Shown here one piece after another: positions 6,199-7,849 of a stretch of 7,849 bases of DNA. A program made the position numbers and the translations under genes. The notes below the pieces were generated by a model. That model had not been told where the DNA came from, searched no databases, and worked only from the letters and a program-made list of their open reading frames with translations. Source of the stretch: DAIRVC01 sp036803025 (GTDB taxonomy: Bacteria > Chloroflexota > Anaerolineae > Anaerolineales > E44-bin32). The stretch covers positions 1-7,849 of the forward strand of contig DAIRVC010000133.1 in NCBI GenBank assembly GCA_036803025.1, read 5' to 3'. The first letter of the stretch is position 1, and each line of letters opens with the position of its first letter.

Positions 6199-7142
6199 GC
6201 CACGCTCCAGAACGGCTCGCTCAAGTACTTCAATCCCGAGTCGGGCAAGATGGCGACGATGACGCCTTCTTCGATTCGCTCGGCCACCTCCCGTGCGGCG
6301 ACCACTGCAGCCGCAGCCGAGACACCGACCAGCAGGCCGTCCTGGCGCGCCAATCGGCGCGCCAGGACGTAGGCCGCCTCAGTCGACACCTCGATGATTT
6401 CATGCGCCTGGCTGGCGTCGTAGATCCCTGGGCGCGCGCTGGTCGGCAGATGCTTGAGCCCTTCCAGGCCGTTCAGCGGCCCGTCCGGCTGGACGCCGAT
6501 CACTTTCGCCTGAGGCAGGGCCTGGCGCAGATACCGCCCGATCCCGACGACGGTCCCGGTCGTGCCCATCCCGGCCACGACGCGGCTCACCCGGCCGCGC
6601 GTCTGCTGCACAAGCTCCGGGCCGGTTGTCTCGAAGTGCGATCGCCAGTTGGATTCGTTGTCGTACTGGTTGGCGAAGAAGTAACGTTCCGGCTGGCGCG
6701 CCGCCTCCGCGGCCGCTGCCTGGCGGGCGCCATCGGCGCCCTCGAGCGGGTCAGTCAATGTCAGTTCGACGCCGAGCGCCTGCAGGATGGTCAGGCGCGC
6801 TCGGCTGGCGTTAGCAGGGATCATCAGGCGAACGCGCACGCCGAGTGGCGCGCACAGGGTCGCATAGGCGATGCCCATGTTCCCGGAGGACGAGTCGAGC
6901 AGCGTCATGTCCGGTGCCAGCGATCCGTCTTGAAGGGCGCGTCGGATGATGGCAGCGGCCGGCCGATCCTTGACCGAGCCACTCGGGTTGTGCCACTCGG
7001 CCTTGCCGTACAACTCAACCGAAGGCGGCAGTCCGTCCGCCGCGCGTTCGAGCCGGAGCAGCGGCGTCCGGCCGACGCGCTCGAAGGCGTTTGGAGTCGG
7101 CGCGTGCATGATGTGTGTCGCCGGCGGCGAATTGGTCAACAT
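6195..7142 (-). CDS. cysM: CysM-type PLP-dependent cysteine synthase, probably CysO-thiocarboxylate dependent
   Basis: The 315-residue enzyme is a fold-type II PLP protein. It has GRTPLLRL (24-31), the lysine site NPSGSVKDRPA with K58 as the Schiff-base residue, and the substrate loop SSSGNMGIA (84-92). The phosphate-binding loop is GMGTTGTVVG (191-200). The late motif is LVGVSAAAAV (271-280). The operon with cysO, mec and moeZ indicates use of CysO-COSH as sulfur donor, probably with O-phosphoserine as in Mycobacterium tuberculosis. Acceptor specificity cannot be read from the sequence with certainty. The asparagine loop has Met (M89) where many relatives have Thr. The start at 7142 is supported by GGGAG six to seven bases upstream. 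The frame stays open to a GTG at 7202, but that lacks a ribosome binding site and would add a non-homologous tail. It is the first gene of the operon. Confidence 0.92.
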   Translation of the reverse strand: MLTNSPPATHIMHAPTPNAFERVGRTPLLRLERAADGLPPSVELYGKAEWHNPSGSVKDRPAAAIIRRALQDGSLAPDMTLLDSSSGNMGIAYATLCAPLGVRVRLMIPANASRARLTILQALGVELTLTDPLEGADGARQAAAAEAARQPERYFFANQYDNESNWRSHFETTGPELVQQTRGRVSRVVAGMGTTGTVVGIGRYLRQALPQAKVIGVQPDGPLNGLEGLKHLPTSARPGIYDASQAHEIIEVSTEAAYVLARRLARQDGLLVGVSAAAAVVAAREVAERIEEGVIVAILPDSGLKYLSEPFWSVA

Positions 7143-7172
7143 GCATCGTCTCCCGCCGCCCGTTTGATGGAA

Positions 7173-7286
7173 CCAACGGACGAGCGTGGTCTCGATTCTC
7201 ACCCGGGAACGGAGTCACACCTTCCGCGGGGGCGAGCCACCTTGCGTCCGTTGGCCGTCTGAGGCGTCGGCCAAGAGCGCCTCAGA
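7173..7286 (-). promoter_or_regulatory. Structured cysM leader with competing stems
   Basis: Three perfect inverted repeats lie in the predicted 5' untranslated region. Stem A pairs 7258-7266 with 7278-7286 (9 bp, 11-nt loop). Stem B pairs 7251-7257 with 7268-7274 (7 bp), using A's loop. Stem C pairs 7173-7182 with 7245-7254 (10 bp) around a 62-nt interior. That interior can extend the helix, because GTGGCTCG can pair with CGAG-A-CCAC. B shares 7251-7254 with C and cannot form together with the full A, since no linker would span the helix. So A plus C and B are alternative folds. C ends about 22 bases upstream of the cysM GGGAG. No T-run follows any stem. This could be an unrecognised cis-regulatory RNA; it does not match a riboswitch consensus I know. 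Confidence 0.4.
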
Positions 7287-7309
7287 TCAGGGGGCCCGGC
7301 GCAGGTAGG

Positions 7310-7333
7310 CTAGCGCCCCCGCCCAGGACACAT
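7310..7333 (-). CDS. Possible seven-codon leader peptide MCPGRGR upstream of cysM
   Basis: An ATG at 7333 opens seven codons ending in TAG at 7310-7312, inside the predicted cysM leader. AAGGTGG (7342-7348), one mismatch from the ideal Shine-Dalgarno sequence, sits eight bases upstream. The second codon is TGT (Cys), which would suit cysteine-sensing, and the stop lies 24 bases before stem A. A single Cys codon and a very short frame make chance quite likely. Confidence 0.2.
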   Translation of the reverse strand: MCPGRGR

Positions 7334-7376
7334 GCAGCAATCCACCTTGGTGCCCTCGAATTTCTATGATGAATTT

Positions 7377-7411
7377 GATAGATATTGTAGTGAATTCGGA
7401 CCACCTGTCAA
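7377..7411 (-). promoter_or_regulatory. Predicted sigma-70-type promoter of the cysM operon
   Basis: The minus strand has a perfect TTGACA (7411 to 7406), a 16-bp spacer and TACAAT (7389 to 7384), which is one mismatch from consensus. Transcription should begin near 7377, leaving a leader of about 235 nt before the cysM ATG. The promoter lies in an AT-rich island unlike the GC-rich surroundings. Three GAATTT/C hexamers (7358, 7371, 7392) and the dyad CGAATT/AATTCG (7357-7362, 7393-7398) straddle the start site and may be regulator contacts. Confidence 0.75.
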
Positions 7412-7481
7412 GGTCCCCGGCGGGGCGGCGCCGTGGCCCGTCGTCCGTACCGGGGTTCTGTAGAGTCCGGCGGATTGCGCC

Positions 7482-7497
7482 TGCTATAATGAGACAA
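7482..7497 (+). promoter_or_regulatory. Predicted extended -10 promoter of the amidase gene
   Basis: TG-C-TATAAT at 7482-7490 is a perfect extended -10 element. No -35 match stands out at 16-18 bp spacing. Transcription would begin near 7497, which leaves about 23 nt before the ATG at 7520. The promoter is divergent from that of cysM; the two -10 elements are about 95 bp apart. Confidence 0.65.
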
Positions 7498-7519
7498 ATC
7501 CGAGCGGATGGGGAGCCCC

Positions 7520-7849
7520 ATGCCCAGGGGAGCAAGACGGCCAGGTCGTGTGAGCGATGCGCCGGCAGCCCGGGAGGCCATGCATTACCTCTCGGTCGTG
7601 TTGGGCGTCTCCCTGGTCATGGCGACGGTCTTCACGGCCTGGACGCCCGCCAGTCTGCGTCCTGGACAACTGGCGGAGGACCTGATCGCCCTGGTCCAGG
7701 ATGGCGGTCGACCGGCGGCCACGCCGGCGCCGGAACTGGGTGTAGGGCAGGGCGTGCGTGTCGGTGTCGTTGCCGGGCACTCCGGCATCAATCCGATCAC
7801 CGGGGTGACCGATCCCGGTTCGCAGTGCCCGGACGGGCTGAACGAGGTC
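7520..7849 (+). CDS. Membrane-anchored N-acetylmuramoyl-L-alanine amidase (amidase_3 type), N-terminal part
   Basis: The frame runs off the right edge after 110 codons. A basic N-terminus (R3, R6, R7, R10) precedes a hydrophobic segment at about 24-40 (LSVVLGVSLVMATVFTA), a signal anchor or uncleaved signal. A linker (about 48-76) follows, then VRVGVVAGHSG (79-89) and CPDGLNEV (103-110). In amidase_3 enzymes the His of this first strand and the Glu of the LNEV-like segment are zinc ligands; here they would be H87 and E109. The enzyme would cut the amide bond between muramic acid and the peptide stem in the cell wall. ATG 7520 is preferred because GGGGAG (7510-7515) is four bases upstream; ATG 7508 is in frame but has a weaker site. 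The catalytic C-terminal part is outside the window, so the assignment rests on the two motifs. Confidence 0.75.
   Translation, partial: MPRGARRPGRVSDAPAAREAMHYLSVVLGVSLVMATVFTAWTPASLRPGQLAEDLIALVQDGGRPAATPAPELGVGQGVRVGVVAGHSGINPITGVTDPGSQCPDGLNEV

Noticed and set aside
7143..7202. Longer cysM starting at GTG 7202
   Set aside because: No ribosome binding site there, while GGGAG precedes ATG 7142; the extra 20 residues do not resemble the family and overlap the 3' arm of a leader stem.
7143..7260. T-box-like string AAGGTGGC...CCGCGG in the cysM leader
   Set aside because: The T-box core TGGNACCGCG is broken by an insertion (TGG-CTCGCCCC-CGCG), and no specifier stem or terminator with a T-run is visible.
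7251..7286. H-type pseudoknot from the 9-bp stem and its loop pairing with the following 7 bases
   Set aside because: The linker that must cross the 9-bp stem has zero nucleotides, so both full helices cannot form together; treated as alternatives instead.
7258..7286. Intrinsic terminator at the 9-bp hairpin upstream of cysM
   Set aside because: No T-run follows the hairpin on either strand.

Overview
The window is GC-rich and tightly packed. Seven genes lie on the minus strand, and one divergent gene starts near the right end and runs off it. There are no rRNA or tRNA genes, insertion sequences or CRISPR arrays. The gene content points to a Gram-positive-like or monoderm-type high-GC bacterium, most plausibly of the Chloroflexota (Anaerolineae-like). 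The evidence is a CysM/CysO/Mec/MoeZ cysteine route (known from actinobacteria), a membrane-anchored amidase_3 protein with a distinctive VAGHxG...CPDGLNEV motif, and extended -10 (TGnTATAAT) promoters. This taxonomic call is an inference from gene content only.

Right to left, in the direction of minus-strand transcription: a consensus-like promoter (TTGACA-16-TACAAT, 7384-7411) drives a leader of about 235 nt rich in competing inverted repeats. It is followed by cysM (PLP cysteine synthase), mec (JAMM protease), cysO (ubiquitin-like sulfur carrier) and moeZ (E1-like adenylyltransferase plus rhodanese). The junctions are GTGA and ATGA four-base overlaps and a 3-nt gap, so this is one translationally coupled operon. 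Together the four proteins form a complete carrier-dependent cysteine pathway. MoeZ adenylates and thiocarboxylates the CysO C-terminal Gly-Gly, CysM makes a CysO-cysteine adduct, and Mec releases cysteine. The odd point is that the CysO Gly-Gly is not terminal here: a 13-residue tail follows it.

The same strand continues with a PucC/BCH2-like major facilitator transporter (29 nt after moeZ) and a predicted lipoprotein with four repeated beta-rich units (37 nt further on). These may be the distal end of the operon.

After a 304-bp gap come pdhA and the start of pdhB (2-oxoacid dehydrogenase E1 alpha and beta). They have their own extended -10 promoter and a short leader holding two mutually exclusive stem-loops just ahead of the ribosome binding site. 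The pdhB gene is cut by the left edge. At the right edge an extended -10 promoter reads rightwards into the truncated amidase gene.
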